DNA of 64,000 nucleotides from Romboutsia lituseburensis (GCF_024723825.1 NZ_JANQBQ010000001.1:2666001-2730000), one strand, 5' to 3'. Counted from the first letter of the stretch, positions 17,432 through 29,242 are shown. Translations and numbers: made by a program. The notes: generated by a model from the sequence alone, not told the origin.

Positions 17432-18790
17432 ATGTTATCAAAAAATGAAGAGTATATTGTAGATATAGTTGATATAGGTCAAGGTGGAGTAGGAATAGGA
17501 AAACACAATGGCTTTACAGTCTTCGTAGAGGGCGGATTAATAGAGGACAAAGTAAAAGTTAAGATAAATAAGTCTAAAAAAAATTATGCTGTTGGGGATA
17601 TTGTAGAAATAATAGAAAAATCACCTTTCAGAATAAATAGAGTTTGTAGCGACAATCTTAAAGATTGTGGAGGATGTCAAATACAAGAACTAGAATATCA
17701 AAAACAACTTGATATAAAAACTAATGAAGTTAAACAAGTTATCAGTAGAATCGGAAAATTAGAGGATGTTATTATACATGAAACACTAGGAATGGATAAA
17801 CCTCTAAGATATAGAAACAAAGCTCAATTCCCTATACAAAAATCAGGAAATACACCTATTATAGGATTTTACAAGAAAAAAAGTCACGATATAATACCTA
17901 TGGATAAGTGTGTTATACAACACGATATAAATGATAAAATAGTTAAAATTATAAAGACTTATATAAATGCATATAATGTGAGTGTTTATGATGAAAAGAC
18001 TCATACAGGAGTTTTAAGACATTTAGTAACAAAAATAGGATTTACAACTAAAGAAGTTATGGTTGTATTAGTAGCTAATGGTAAAAAATTACCATACTTA
18101 AGTGAGCTAGCATCTGTTTTAAAAGATAATGTTCCAGGATTTAAAACATTAGTTGTAAATGAAAACAGAGAGAAAACTAATGTAATATTAGGTAAAGAAA
18201 ATAGAGTAGTATATGGTGAAGGAAAAATAAATGATTATATAGGTGATTTAGTATTTGAAATATCACCACTTTCATTCTTCCAAGTTAATCCTATACAAAC
18301 AGAAGTTTTATATAATAAAGCTTTAGAGTATGCAGATTTACAAGAGAATGATACTGTATTTGATATATATTGTGGTATAGGTACTATATCTTTATTCCTA
18401 GCTCAAAAAGCTAAAAAAGTATATGGTATAGAGATTGTAGCCGATGCTATAAAAGATGCTAAAATAAATGCACAAATAAATAATTTAGATAATGTTGAAT
18501 TCTATGTAGGTAAGGCTGAAGAGGTTGTTCCTAAAATGTACGGTGAAGGAAAAACTGCTAATGTAGTAGTAGTAGACCCTCCTAGAAAAGGATGTGACGA
18601 GAAGGTTTTAGATACTATAGTATCTATGTCTCCTGATAAGGTCGTTTATGTTTCTTGTAATCCATCAACATTAGCTAGAGATTTAGCATATTTGGATGAA
18701 AGAGGATACAAGTGCGTAGAAATACAGCCAGTAGATATGTTCCCTCATACAATGCACGTTGAAAGTGTTGCAAAGTTAATAAAAAAGTAA
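17432..18790 (+). CDS. rlmD: 23S rRNA (uracil-5-)-methyltransferase RlmD/RlmCD family
   Basis: A 452-residue TrmA/RumA-type methyltransferase making 5-methyluridine in 23S rRNA using S-adenosylmethionine. An N-terminal TRAM RNA-binding domain (about 5-62) is followed by the iron-sulfur cysteines CSDNLKDCGGCQ (about 74-85) and a later MDKCV. The Rossmann part has FDIYCGIGTISLFLA (SAM site), VVDPPRKGC and the catalytic cysteine in VYVSCNPSTLARD. In Firmicutes a single enzyme (RlmCD) often modifies two positions, so the exact target uridine is open. ACGGAGGA lies eight bases before the ATG. It is flanked by terminators and is probably transcribed alone. Confidence 0.9.
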   Translation: MLSKNEEYIVDIVDIGQGGVGIGKHNGFTVFVEGGLIEDKVKVKINKSKKNYAVGDIVEIIEKSPFRINRVCSDNLKDCGGCQIQELEYQKQLDIKTNEVKQVISRIGKLEDVIIHETLGMDKPLRYRNKAQFPIQKSGNTPIIGFYKKKSHDIIPMDKCVIQHDINDKIVKIIKTYINAYNVSVYDEKTHTGVLRHLVTKIGFTTKEVMVVLVANGKKLPYLSELASVLKDNVPGFKTLVVNENREKTNVILGKENRVVYGEGKINDYIGDLVFEISPLSFFQVNPIQTEVLYNKALEYADLQENDTVFDIYCGIGTISLFLAQKAKKVYGIEIVADAIKDAKINAQINNLDNVEFYVGKAEEVVPKMYGEGKTANVVVVDPPRKGCDEKVLDTIVSMSPDKVVYVSCNPSTLARDLAYLDERGYKCVEIQPVDMFPHTMHVESVAKLIKK

Positions 18791-18804
18791 ATGTAGGCTT
18801 ATAT

Positions 18805-18846
18805 AAAAAGTATCTTTAATATTAATTTATTAAAGGTACTTTTTTT
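18805..18846 (+). terminator. terminator after rlmD
   Basis: A 17-pair stem (18805-18821 against 18828-18844, one G-U pair) beginning AAAAAGTATC and closing into a run of T. A strong intrinsic terminator. Confidence 0.9.
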
Positions 18847-18874
18847 GTGCTTATAATCAACATTATTTAAAAAT

Positions 18875-18914
18875 GTGTATACTTTACACTACCTTATTAG
18901 TCTAAATGTATAAT
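18875..18914 (+). promoter_or_regulatory. hpdB promoter region with inverted repeat
   Basis: A perfect inverted repeat GTGTA-N5-TACAC (18875-18889) lies upstream of a consensus -10 TATAAT (18909-18914). Its centre would be near -39 from the expected start, where Crp/Fnr-type activators often bind. The spacing between half-sites is one base longer than in classic CRP/FNR sites, so binding by the nearby Crp/Fnr-like protein is only a guess. Confidence 0.4.
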
Positions 18915-18950
18915 ACAGTATTTATATATTTACATATAGGGGGGACGTTA

Positions 18951-21662
18951 ATGGACAAATTAAAAGAAGATAAAATAAAAGATATTTTATCCAAAAGAGG
19001 AATAAACACAGATCAATACTCTAATCAGAAATCAAGTCATGAAGAACTAGAAAAAGAACCAATGCCAAGAGCAAAAGCATTAAGAGATATATTTTATAAT
19101 ACATTATCAACAGCAGATATAGAATTTCCATACTGGTACAATAGAGCATGGAAGGAATTTGATGGAGAAATAACTGTAGTAAGGAGGGCAAAAGCACTAA
19201 AAGAGGCATTTTCCCACTTAACACCTAATATAGTTCCTGGAGAAAAATTAGTTATGCAAAAAACTATGAATTATAGAGGAGCATTCCCTATGCCATGGCT
19301 AAGTGAAAGTTTCTTTATATCTCAAGGGGATGAAATATCTAAAGAAGCAGAGAAAATAGCTAGTAGTACAGCTGATGAATTAACTCAATTTGGAAGCGGA
19401 GGCGGAAATGTAACAAAAAGTTTTGGAAATGTAGTTTCTATAGCTGGTAAATTTGGTATGAGACAAGAAGAGATACCAGCACTTTTAAAAGTAGCAAATG
19501 AATGGGTAGGCAAATCTGTAGAAGATGTAGGGTTTAGATATGAAAAAATGATGCTAGAATTTGAAACTAAAGAAAAGATAATGAGTAGTTTAGTTTCTAT
19601 GTTTGATTCGGGATATACACTTCCTCAAGGAAGAGAAATAATAAATTATTACTATCCATTACAATATGGATTTGATGAACTTATAAATATGGCGAAAGAA
19701 TGTAGATCAACAGTTGCAGGTAATGCAAATGGTGATGGATTAATAGGAATGGATAGATTATATTTCTATGAAGCTGTAATTCATGTTATAGAGGGTATAC
19801 AGACATGGATATTAAACTATGCTAAGCATGCGAAATATCTAGCAGAAGTAGAGCCTAATGAAAATGTAAAAAATGAATACTTAGAAATTGTAGATATATT
19901 AGAATGGATAGCTCATTATCAACCTCGTACATTTAGAGAAGCACTTCAACTTTCATATACTGTTCATATAGCATCTGTAAATGAGGATGCTATATCAGGC
20001 ATGTCTATAGGTAGATTCGGGCAAATTTTATACCCTTGGTATGAACAAGATAAAGAAAAAGGGATTCTTTCAAGGGAAGAAGCTTTAGAGTTATTAGAGC
20101 TATATAGAATTAAGATAACATGTATAGACTGTTTCGCATCTGCAGGTGTAAATGGTGGGGTTTTATCAGGAAATACATTCAATACTTTAAGTATAGGTGG
20201 ATTAACAAAAGATGGTCAATCAGGGGCTAATGAACTAGAAATGCTATTATTAGAGTCTGGGATGAGTTGTAAAACGCCTCAGCCAACTCTGACTGTATTA
20301 TATGATGAAAAATTACCAGAAGATTTCTTATTAAAGGCAGCTGAATGTACAAAGACAGGTACAGGATATCCTGCATGGGTAAACAATGTAAATTCAATAA
20401 ACTTTATGATGAAGCAATTTGTAGATGAAGGTATGACAATAGAAGAAGCTAGAGCAGTTGCATTAGGAGGATGCCTAGAAACATCACCAGGATGCTGGAA
20501 AGAACTTACATTGAATGAAAAAAAATATTGGATAGCTGGAGGAGCTGGCCAGTCAGCAGGTTCTGGAATTCATTTTATAGCAAACCCTAAGGTGCTAGAA
20601 CTTGTTTTAATGAATGGAAAAGATTATAGAACAGGAGCTCAAATTTTAAAGCCTCATAATAAAAATTTAGAAACATATGAAGAGCTATGGGAAGTATTTA
20701 CAAGCTATTATGAACATATAATAAATGTTTTAGAAAAGGCAAACAACATAGAATTAGATGTTTGGAGAAAACAAAATATGTCAGTTATAAACTCTTTCTT
20801 AAAACCTGATTGTTTGGATAAAGGACAGCACATAGGAAATATGGGATATAGATATAATGCAACGCTAAATGTAGAAACTTGTGGAACTGTAACTATGATT
20901 AATTCTTTAGCGTCTATAAAAAACTTAGTATATGATAAAAAATTATATAGTTTAGATGAATTAAAAGAAGCTATTTTAAATAATTTTGGATTTAAAAATG
21001 CTCTAGAAATAGGAAATTATTCTTTAGCGGATCAAGTTAAGCTAGAAAATGGAGGAAAATATGATGAGATTTATAAAGCTTGTTTAGATTCTCCGAAGTA
21101 TGGAAATAACGACTATTATGCAGATAAAATTTTGAAAGGTTACCAAGAATGGTTATTAAAAGCATGTGAAAAAGCAGAGTCTTTATATGGTAAAAAAATG
21201 TATCCTTGTCAAATATCGGTATCTACTCATGGACCTCAAGGTGCAGCTACTCTAGCTACTGCAGATGGTAGATTGAGTGGAACTACTTACTCAGATGGAT
21301 CATTATCAGCATATCCAGGAACGGATAAAAATGGAACATATGCTTTATTTGAATCAGCAACTTGCTGGGATCAAGCACAAGTTCAAAATTCTCAAATGAA
21401 CTTGAAATTACATCCTGCATCAGTTAAAGGAGATCAAGGAAGTAAGAAATTATTAGATCTTACACGTTCGTATTTAAGAAAAGGTGGATTCCATATTCAA
21501 TATAATGTAGTAGATTCAAAAGTATTAAAAACAGCTCAAAAAACACCAGATGATTATAGAGATCTTATGGTTAGGGTAGCTGGATTTACTCAATATTGGT
21601 GTGAGTTAGGCAAACCAATACAAGATGAAGTTATAGCTAGAACTGAATATGAAGGGGTGTAA
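18951..21662 (+). CDS. hpdB: 4-hydroxyphenylacetate decarboxylase, glycyl radical subunit HpdB
   Basis: A 903-residue glycyl radical enzyme that decarboxylates 4-hydroxyphenylacetate to p-cresol. The glycyl radical loop is [10 protein letters not shown], with Gly878. The thiyl cysteine is Cys508 in GGCLETS, with Glu510 two residues on, the Cys-X-Glu pair that marks arylacetate decarboxylases. By codon position His541, Glu642 and Ser349 also occur where the Clostridium scatologenes enzyme has His536, Glu637 and Ser344 (constant offset of five), as recalled from its structure. The companion small subunit hpdC and activase hpdA follow directly, which separates it from indoleacetate and phenylacetate decarboxylases. 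The start is the ATG at 18951 behind AGGGGGGA; an earlier ATG at 18906 adds an unrelated extension. Confidence 0.93.
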   Translation: MDKLKEDKIKDILSKRGINTDQYSNQKSSHEELEKEPMPRAKALRDIFYNTLSTADIEFPYWYNRAWKEFDGEITVVRRAKALKEAFSHLTPNIVPGEKLVMQKTMNYRGAFPMPWLSESFFISQGDEISKEAEKIASSTADELTQFGSGGGNVTKSFGNVVSIAGKFGMRQEEIPALLKVANEWVGKSVEDVGFRYEKMMLEFETKEKIMSSLVSMFDSGYTLPQGREIINYYYPLQYGFDELINMAKECRSTVAGNANGDGLIGMDRLYFYEAVIHVIEGIQTWILNYAKHAKYLAEVEPNENVKNEYLEIVDILEWIAHYQPRTFREALQLSYTVHIASVNEDAISGMSIGRFGQILYPWYEQDKEKGILSREEALELLELYRIKITCIDCFASAGVNGGVLSGNTFNTLSIGGLTKDGQSGANELEMLLLESGMSCKTPQPTLTVLYDEKLPEDFLLKAAECTKTGTGYPAWVNNVNSINFMMKQFVDEGMTIEEARAVALGGCLETSPGCWKELTLNEKKYWIAGGAGQSAGSGIHFIANPKVLELVLMNGKDYRTGAQILKPHNKNLETYEELWEVFTSYYEHIINVLEKANNIELDVWRKQNMSVINSFLKPDCLDKGQHIGNMGYRYNATLNVETCGTVTMINSLASIKNLVYDKKLYSLDELKEAILNNFGFKNALEIGNYSLADQVKLENGGKYDEIYKACLDSPKYGNNDYYADKILKGYQEWLLKACEKAESLYGKKMYPCQISVSTHGPQGAATLATADGRLSGTTYSDGSLSAYPGTDKNGTYALFESATCWDQAQVQNSQMNLKLHPASVKGDQGSKKLLDLTRSYLRKGGFHIQYNVVDSKVLKTAQKTPDDYRDLMVRVAGFTQYWCELGKPIQDEVIARTEYEGV

Positions 21663-21666
21663 AATA

Positions 21667-21924
21667 ATGAAATTAAAACATAATGATTGCTTAAACTTTT
21701 CTACAATAGATGCTACAAAGGGAATATGCAGAATAACAAAACAACTTATAAATATAGACTCAGAAACATGCTCAGATTTAGCATTAATGCCAAAATGTAA
21801 AAATTGTATAAACTTTGAAAATCCAGATGAAAAAGGCATAGGAATTTGCACAGGTCTTGAAAAAGAAGATTGGACTTTTGAAAGTTTAAATGCAGTAACA
21901 TGTAAAGGACATAGATTTAAATAA
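21667..21924 (+). CDS. hpdC: 4-hydroxyphenylacetate decarboxylase small subunit HpdC
   Basis: An 85-residue cysteine-rich protein, the small subunit that binds two [4Fe-4S] clusters and joins HpdB in the heterooligomeric decarboxylase. Eight cysteines and conserved histidines are visible: HNDC near the N-terminus, GICR, ETC, PKCKNC, GICTG and TCKGH. Length and motif order match HpdC of Clostridioides difficile. The ATG at 21667, preceded by AAGGGGTG at the end of hpdB, gives the family start MKLKHNDCLNF. It is 4 bases after hpdB and 12 before hpdA, so it is translated with them. This subunit is specific to the hydroxyphenylacetate enzyme within the glycyl radical family. Confidence 0.93.
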   Translation: MKLKHNDCLNFSTIDATKGICRITKQLINIDSETCSDLALMPKCKNCINFENPDEKGIGICTGLEKEDWTFESLNAVTCKGHRFK

Positions 21925-21936
21925 AGGAGAATCTAG

Positions 21937-22875
21937 ATGAATTTAAAAGGTAATATATTTGATATACAAAGCTTTTCTGTTCATGATGGACCAGGCTGTA
22001 GAACAACAGTATTTTTTAATGGATGCCCCTTACAATGTAGATGGTGTGCTAATCCAGAAAGTTGGAAAATAAAATCTCATATAATGTTTAGTGAATTATC
22101 TTGTAAATATGATAAAGGATGCACTGCCTGTAAGGATAAATGTAAGCAGAGCGGTTTAACTTTTGATGATTCAAATAAGCCAATTTTAAATTGGGATATT
22201 TGTAAAATTTGTACAACATTTGAATGTGCTAAATCATGTTATAACAATGCATTAAAAATATGTTCAAAGGAATATTCTGTAGAAGAATTAATGCAAATAA
22301 TAAAAAGGGACTCTAATAACTGGAGAAGTAAAGGTGGCGTTACATTTAGTGGTGGAGAACCATTGCTTCATCATGAATATTTAATTAATATACTTAAAGA
22401 ATGCAAAAAATTAAATATACACACCGCTATTGAAACTAGTGCATATGTATCAAATGATATTTTCTTAAATATTATGGATTGTATAGATTTTGCTTTTATA
22501 GATCTAAAACATATGGATAGAGAAAAACATAAAAGTCAAACAGGTGTATACAATGATTTAATTCACCAAAATATTAAATTATTGAGAAAATGTAATTGGA
22601 ATGGTCGATTAGTTATTAGAATTCCTGTTATTGGTGGATTCAATGATGATGATGACAATGTAAGTAAAATTATTGAATTTATGAAAGTAAATGATTTATA
22701 TGAGATAAACTTATTACCTTTTCATAGACTTGGAGAAAGTAAATGGAATCAATTAGGCGAAGCTTATGATTATAATGGTAAAGGTGATGTAGATTTAAGT
22801 AAATTAGAAGATATACAAGATAAATTTTTAGATAATGAAATAGCATGTTATATAGGTCATGAAACTATGTTTTAG
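21937..22875 (+). CDS. hpdA: 4-hydroxyphenylacetate decarboxylase activating enzyme HpdA
   Basis: A 312-residue radical SAM activase that installs the glycyl radical on HpdB. The radical SAM cysteines are in CPLQCRWC (about 30-37). A ferredoxin-like insert with additional cluster cysteines follows (CKYDKGCTACKDKC and CKICTTFECAKSC, about 52-102), and the SAM-binding TFSGGEP is near 125. The size is like other glycyl radical activases with the ferredoxin insert. AAAGGAGA lies 8 bases before the ATG. It is the last gene of hpdBCA and is followed by a perfect terminator. Confidence 0.93.
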   Translation: MNLKGNIFDIQSFSVHDGPGCRTTVFFNGCPLQCRWCANPESWKIKSHIMFSELSCKYDKGCTACKDKCKQSGLTFDDSNKPILNWDICKICTTFECAKSCYNNALKICSKEYSVEELMQIIKRDSNNWRSKGGVTFSGGEPLLHHEYLINILKECKKLNIHTAIETSAYVSNDIFLNIMDCIDFAFIDLKHMDREKHKSQTGVYNDLIHQNIKLLRKCNWNGRLVIRIPVIGGFNDDDDNVSKIIEFMKVNDLYEINLLPFHRLGESKWNQLGEAYDYNGKGDVDLSKLEDIQDKFLDNEIACYIGHETMF

Positions 22876-22907
22876 TTAAATAATTATACAAATAAAAAAT
22901 ATAAAAT

Positions 22908-22945
22908 AAAAACTAGCAATTCTAATTATTGAATTGCTAGTTTTT
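22908..22945 (+). terminator. terminator after hpdA
   Basis: A perfect 15-pair stem, AAAAACTAGCAATTC against GAATTGCTAGTTTTT, with an 8-base loop. It ends the hpdBCA operon and separates it from the Crp/Fnr gene. Confidence 0.92.
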
Positions 22946-23009
22946 ATTTTATAAAATTAAGGAGTAGAGTTTTTTAGTTATAACTATAGAGGGGAAAGGG
23001 TATATTAAC

Positions 23010-23684
23010 ATGAGATTAGAGGATACAGTCATATATAACAGTATAAAAAAACATATGGATGAAATTGAAATTTATAAATATAAAAAAGGTCAATATATAT
23101 CTAGTGGGATAGAAAGTGTAGACGGAGTGTTTTTTATATTAGAAGGGATTGTTAAAGTTGAATGTATGACTAAGTATGGAAAAAGTTTCTTAGTTGATAT
23201 AGTTCCGGAAGATGAGTTTGTAGGAAAAATTAGTGATCTTTATGATCAGAGTTTATTTTGTGATATTATTGCAGAAAACTCTGTAACTTTAGCTAAAATA
23301 AATGATTCAACATTTAAGATACTTCAAAATAATCCTGAATTTTTAAATATATTCTTTTTTAAAACTAGCAAAAGAATGTATAACATGTATAAAAAATTAA
23401 TAATGAAAGATTTATTTAGATTTGAAGAGTTGTTTGCTCATTATATATTAGAAAATTCAAAGGATGATATATTTAAGTTTAAAAGCATATATAGATTGTG
23501 CCATTTACTATCAACAAGCAGAAAAAATTTATACAATACAATAAATAAATTTGTAGATAAAAAATACATAGAAAAAAAAGAAAATACTTTTATTATTAAA
23601 GACAAAGATGCTTTAATGAGTATTTCTAAATATGTTAAAGAGTACACTAGAAAAGATGAAAAAAAATTAAAGTTTGAACTGTAA
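23010..23684 (+). CDS. Crp/Fnr-family transcription regulator
   Basis: A 224-residue regulator with an N-terminal cyclic-nucleotide-type beta-barrel (about 15-115, including GVFFILEGIVKVECMTKYGK) and a C-terminal winged helix (about 160-210, with LCHLLSTSRKNLYNTINKFV as the recognition part). It lacks the N-terminal cysteine cluster of oxygen-sensing FNR. The effector is unknown. It has its own ribosome site (GGGGAAAGGG) and sits behind the hpdBCA terminator; a perfect palindrome TAGTTATAACTA (22975-22986) lies just upstream and could be an autoregulatory site. Control of the adjacent hpdBCA operon is a reasonable guess from position only. Confidence 0.82.
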   Translation: MRLEDTVIYNSIKKHMDEIEIYKYKKGQYISSGIESVDGVFFILEGIVKVECMTKYGKSFLVDIVPEDEFVGKISDLYDQSLFCDIIAENSVTLAKINDSTFKILQNNPEFLNIFFFKTSKRMYNMYKKLIMKDLFRFEELFAHYILENSKDDIFKFKSIYRLCHLLSTSRKNLYNTINKFVDKKYIEKKENTFIIKDKDALMSISKYVKEYTRKDEKKLKFEL

Positions 23685-23802
23685 AGTAAAATATATGAGA
23701 ATATATTAATTTAATTTGGTCAAAATAATTATAAATAAATGTATATTACACCTCATAGTTTTAACCTCATAGTCTTTTTATACATTTATTTTTAAATAGA
23801 TT

Positions 23803-23829
23803 AAGTCCTTCAAAATTGAAGGACTTTTT
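23803..23829 (+). terminator. terminator after the Crp/Fnr gene
   Basis: AAGTCCTTC pairs with GAAGGACTT around AAAATT, followed by T. It lies about 120 bases after the regulator stop codon; the space between holds a short direct repeat (CCTCATAGT twice, near 23752 and 23765) and nothing else I can name. Confidence 0.88.
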
Positions 23830-23883
23830 ATTTTTACATAAAATACTTATAATATAACAAAATAATACATGGGAGGGATTATA

Positions 23884-24819
23884 GTGAAGGTTTTATTTAC
23901 TATAAATTATGGGGAAGAAAAATTTCAAAAAATTAGAGACTTAGGATACGATTTAATATACGCTAATGAAAAAAATGTAATAAATGATAAAGATATTAAT
24001 GCTATTGATGTATTAGTAACATATAATCCATTTAGCACTTTAGATATATCAAAACTGCATAATCTAAAGTATATCCAAACATCTAGTGTTGGCGTAGATC
24101 AGATACCTAAAGAAAAGATAAATGGCAGAAATATAATAATAGCAAATAATAAAGGTGGATATAGTATTCCTATAAGCGAATGGATAGTAATGTACATTTT
24201 GCAAATATATAAAAATAGTAAAATTTTCTACAAGCAACAACAGGATAAAAAGTGGAAAATGAACTTTGATATGACAGAAATATATGGTAGACGAATTGGT
24301 TTTATAGGTACAGGCACAATAGCTACAGAAGCTGCTAAGAGGTTAAAAGCTTTTGGTGTTGAATTATGGGGCGTGAATACAAAAGGAACTGATAAAAAAT
24401 ATTTTGATAGGTGTTTTGCAACAAATGATATGAATGAAGTATTTACAAATTGTGATGCAGTTATATGTACAATTCCAGCCACAAAAGATACTATTGGAAT
24501 AATAAATAAAGATAAGTTTAGCGTTATGAAAGATAAATCTGTATTTATAAATGTAGGAAGAGGAAACATCGTAAATGAGAATGACTTAATAAAGTATATG
24601 GATAAATTTAGAGGGGTAGCGCTAGATGTATTTCAAGAGGAACCATTAAGTGAAGATAATGAACTATGGAAGTTTGAAAGTATAACTATAACACCTCATA
24701 ATTCATGGGTATCAGATAAAAATAATGATAGAAACTTTAATATGATATATAACAATCTTAAAAATTACATAAATAATAAACCTTTAAATAATATTATGGA
24801 TATTTATAAAGGATATTAG
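23884..24819 (+). CDS. D-isomer-specific 2-hydroxyacid dehydrogenase
   Basis: A 311-residue NAD-dependent dehydrogenase of the D-2-hydroxyacid family. The nucleotide-binding site is GFIGTGTIATEA (about 137-148); the catalytic arginine lies in NVGRGNIV, the glutamate in DVFQEEPL and the histidine in TPHNSW. The start is the GTG at 23884 with GGGAGGG before it; the earlier in-frame ATG at 23869 contains that ribosome site. The substrate cannot be read: 2-oxo acids from amino acids, such as 4-hydroxyphenylpyruvate, are possible given the hpd neighbourhood, but phosphoglycerate or other acids are not excluded. It is transcribed alone. Confidence 0.88.
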   Translation: MKVLFTINYGEEKFQKIRDLGYDLIYANEKNVINDKDINAIDVLVTYNPFSTLDISKLHNLKYIQTSSVGVDQIPKEKINGRNIIIANNKGGYSIPISEWIVMYILQIYKNSKIFYKQQQDKKWKMNFDMTEIYGRRIGFIGTGTIATEAAKRLKAFGVELWGVNTKGTDKKYFDRCFATNDMNEVFTNCDAVICTIPATKDTIGIINKDKFSVMKDKSVFINVGRGNIVNENDLIKYMDKFRGVALDVFQEEPLSEDNELWKFESITITPHNSWVSDKNNDRNFNMIYNNLKNYINNKPLNNIMDIYKGY

Positions 24820-24832
24820 ACTAAAATAATAA

Positions 24833-24862
24833 AAGTTGCTCTATTAATAGAGTAACTTTTTT
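24833..24862 (+). terminator. terminator after the hydroxyacid dehydrogenase
   Basis: AAGTTGCTCT pairs with AGAGTAACTT (one G-U pair) around an ATTAAT centre that can extend the stem, followed by T to 24862. Confidence 0.85.
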
Positions 24863-25040
24863 ATGCTTAAGAAAATTATGATAGATACCATAAAATAGCG
24901 CAAGTGAAATAGTTTTAACAAGGTTGGCCTTATTAATAGAAGCTTAATAAAAAATTTCACAAGGATAATACTAAAATGATATACTAAAATATATTAAAAG
25001 TTAGAAAATGGCAATACTAAAAGTGTAAATAAGCATATGA

Positions 25041-27071
<2,031 letters not shown>

Positions 27072-27264
27072 AGTAATATGCTGATATTAAAAAAGGATAT
27101 TTAAGATAATAGATAAAAATTAATGTTATTTTAAAGTTATTGACGAGTATATAGATATTGTTAATAGTGGAAAATAACTTGTAATATATGTTAATATTAG
27201 TAATATATGAATAAAGTTGAACGAATGAAAAATCAACATAACATACTTAAGCGAGGTATTAGTA

Positions 27265-28614
27265 ATGGCTAGAATTGATAATAGAAGTAACGATCAGATA
27301 AGAAATATAAAAATAACAAGAAATTATACTAGATACGCAGAAGGTTCTGTATTGATAGAAATGGGAGAAACTAAAGTTATATGTACTGCATCTATAGAAG
27401 AAAAAGTACCACCTTTTTTAAGACATACAGGAACTGGATGGATAAATGCAGAGTATTCTATGCTTCCTAGATCTACTCATCAAAGAAAAGTAAGAGAATC
27501 ATCAAGAGGTAAAGTAGATGGAAGAACTCAAGAGATACAAAGATTAATAGGAAGAGCTATTAGATCTGTTATAGATTTAAATAAAATAGGGGAAAGAACT
27601 ATTTGGGTAGACTGTGATGTAATTCAAGCCGATGGAGGAACTAGAACTGCTTCAATAACAGGTGCATTTGTTGCTGTAGTAGATGCGCTAGATAAGTTAC
27701 ATAAGTCTAAAGCTATAAAAGAAATGCCAGTTAGAAACTTTGTATCAGCTATAAGTGTTGGTATAGTAAATCAAGAGCATGTTCTTGATTTATGCTATGA
27801 AGAAGATTCGAATGCACAAGTTGATATGAACATAATAATGACAGATAAAGGCGAGTTTGTTGAAGTTCAAGGAACAGGTGAAGAGCGTCCGTTCTCAAGA
27901 TCTGATTTAAATGCACTGTTAGAACTTGGTGAAAAGGGGAATAAAGAATTAATAAAAGCTCAAAGGGCTGCATTAGGAAAAATAGCAGATGATATATTAG
28001 GTATGGAATATGGGGATGAAGTAGTTATAGCTACTAATAATGCTCATAAATTAGAAGAAATAGGTTCTATATTAGAAGATTTTGATTATACTATATATTC
28101 ATTAAAAGATGTAGATTTAGGTGGAATTGAAATTGTTGAAGATGGAAAAACATTCGAGCACAATGCATTAATAAAAGCTAGAACTATAGCAAAATTAACT
28201 AATAAAATAGCTATATCAGATGATTCAGGTCTAGAAGTTGATGCTATAGGAAAAAAACCAGGAGTTTATTCAGCTAGATATGCAGGAGAAAATGCTACAG
28301 ATGAAGAAAATAGACAAAAGTTAGTTAAAGCATTAGTTAATATTCCAGCAAGTCAAAGAACAGCAAGATTTGTATCTGCAATAGCTGTAGTTTTACCAGA
28401 TGGAAAAGAATTTGTAGTTAGAGGTACTTGTGAAGGTTCTATAGGATTTGAAGAAAAAGGTAAAAATGGATTTGGATATGATTCATTATTTATAGTAAAT
28501 GGATATAATAAAACATTTGCTGAAATGCCTGCAACAATAAAAAATAGTATAAGTCATAGAGCAAATGCTTTAAAATTAATGAAAAGTGAGTTTAGCAAAA
28601 GGGTAGTGAGATAA
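27265..28614 (+). CDS. rph: RNase PH fused to XTP/dITP diphosphatase
   Basis: A 449-residue fusion. Residues 1-245 or so are RNase PH, the phosphorolytic 3' exonuclease that trims tRNA ends, with the conserved RRNAs-binding arginines in [19 protein letters not shown] and [14 protein letters not shown]. From about residue 252 a complete RdgB/HAM1 pyrophosphatase follows, starting [14 protein letters not shown] and including [11 protein letters not shown] and GFGYDSLF; it removes ITP, XTP and dITP from the nucleotide pool. The join is seamless, with no stop or frameshift. Such fusions are known in some clostridia. The ribosome site is weak (GCGAGGT). The next gene overlaps the stop codon by one base. 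Confidence 0.93.
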   Translation: MARIDNRSNDQIRNIKITRNYTRYAEGSVLIEMGETKVICTASIEEKVPPFLRHTGTGWINAEYSMLPRSTHQRKVRESSRGKVDGRTQEIQRLIGRAIRSVIDLNKIGERTIWVDCDVIQADGGTRTASITGAFVAVVDALDKLHKSKAIKEMPVRNFVSAISVGIVNQEHVLDLCYEEDSNAQVDMNIIMTDKGEFVEVQGTGEERPFSRSDLNALLELGEKGNKELIKAQRAALGKIADDILGMEYGDEVVIATNNAHKLEEIGSILEDFDYTIYSLKDVDLGGIEIVEDGKTFEHNALIKARTIAKLTNKIAISDDSGLEVDAIGKKPGVYSARYAGENATDEENRQKLVKALVNIPASQRTARFVSAIAVVLPDGKEFVVRGTCEGSIGFEEKGKNGFGYDSLFIVNGYNKTFAEMPATIKNSISHRANALKLMKSEFSKRVVR

Positions 28615-29084
28615 TGAAAATAGGAGTAGTTAGTGATACTCACATGATGAAGAAATTCATCGACAAATCTATACCATATCTAAAAGAGTGTGATTTAATA
28701 ATTCATGCTGGAGATAATTTCTCAGATTCAAAGTACATACATAGTGAAACTAATGTAGGTATAATGGCTGTAAGAGGAAATTGTGATTTTGACAATGTAG
28801 AGGATGAATTAATATTTGAAGTAGAAGATAAAACAATATTTTTATGTCATGGAGATAAATATGGAGTAAAGTATGGCATAGATGAAATTGAACAAAAAGC
28901 TAAAACAGTAAATGCAGATATAGTAATTTTTGGTCATACGCATATTCCTCTAAATATAGAAAAGGATAGTATATTATACTTAAATCCTGGGAGTTTATCT
29001 TTACCAAGAAGAGTAACATATAAAAGCTTCATAATAATGGACATAAAACAGAGTCAAATCAATGTAAAAGAAATAAGATTATAA
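28614..29084 (+). CDS. YfcE/YsnB-type metallophosphodiesterase
   Basis: A 156-residue calcineurin-like phosphoesterase of the MJ0936/YfcE group. Metal-binding motifs are visible: SDTH (9-12), HAGDN (about 31-35), GNCD (about 59), CHGD (about 78) and GHTHIP (about 106). These small enzymes cleave phosphodiesters with manganese; the physiological substrate is not known. The ATG overlaps the stop of the RNase PH/RdgB gene (TAATG), which means translational coupling. The rph-rdgB-yfcE order is conserved in Firmicutes. Confidence 0.9.
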   Translation: MKIGVVSDTHMMKKFIDKSIPYLKECDLIIHAGDNFSDSKYIHSETNVGIMAVRGNCDFDNVEDELIFEVEDKTIFLCHGDKYGVKYGIDEIEQKAKTVNADIVIFGHTHIPLNIEKDSILYLNPGSLSLPRRVTYKSFIIMDIKQSQINVKEIRL

Positions 29085-29133
29085 TATAGGTGAATAAGTG
29101 TGATTCCACTAAGTTGCATAATGAAGGGAACAC

Positions 29134-29163
29134 TTGTAAATAAAAAAACTTATGTGCTATAAT
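29134..29163 (+). promoter_or_regulatory. promoter of tig
   Basis: TTGTAA and TATAAT separated by 18 bases, with TGC directly before the -10 (extended -10). It lies 80 bases before the trigger factor start. Confidence 0.65.
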
Positions 29164-29242
29164 TAAAGAGTTAACTATAAGTATAATGGATTATAATTCC
29201 ATATACAAAATTATTACATAACTATATAGGAGGATTAAGTCA

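Noticed and set aside
24228-24569. A 113-codon minus-strand frame inside the hydroxyacid dehydrogenase gene
   Set aside because: Opposite the NAD-binding domain, no ribosome site, hydrophobic low-complexity translation.
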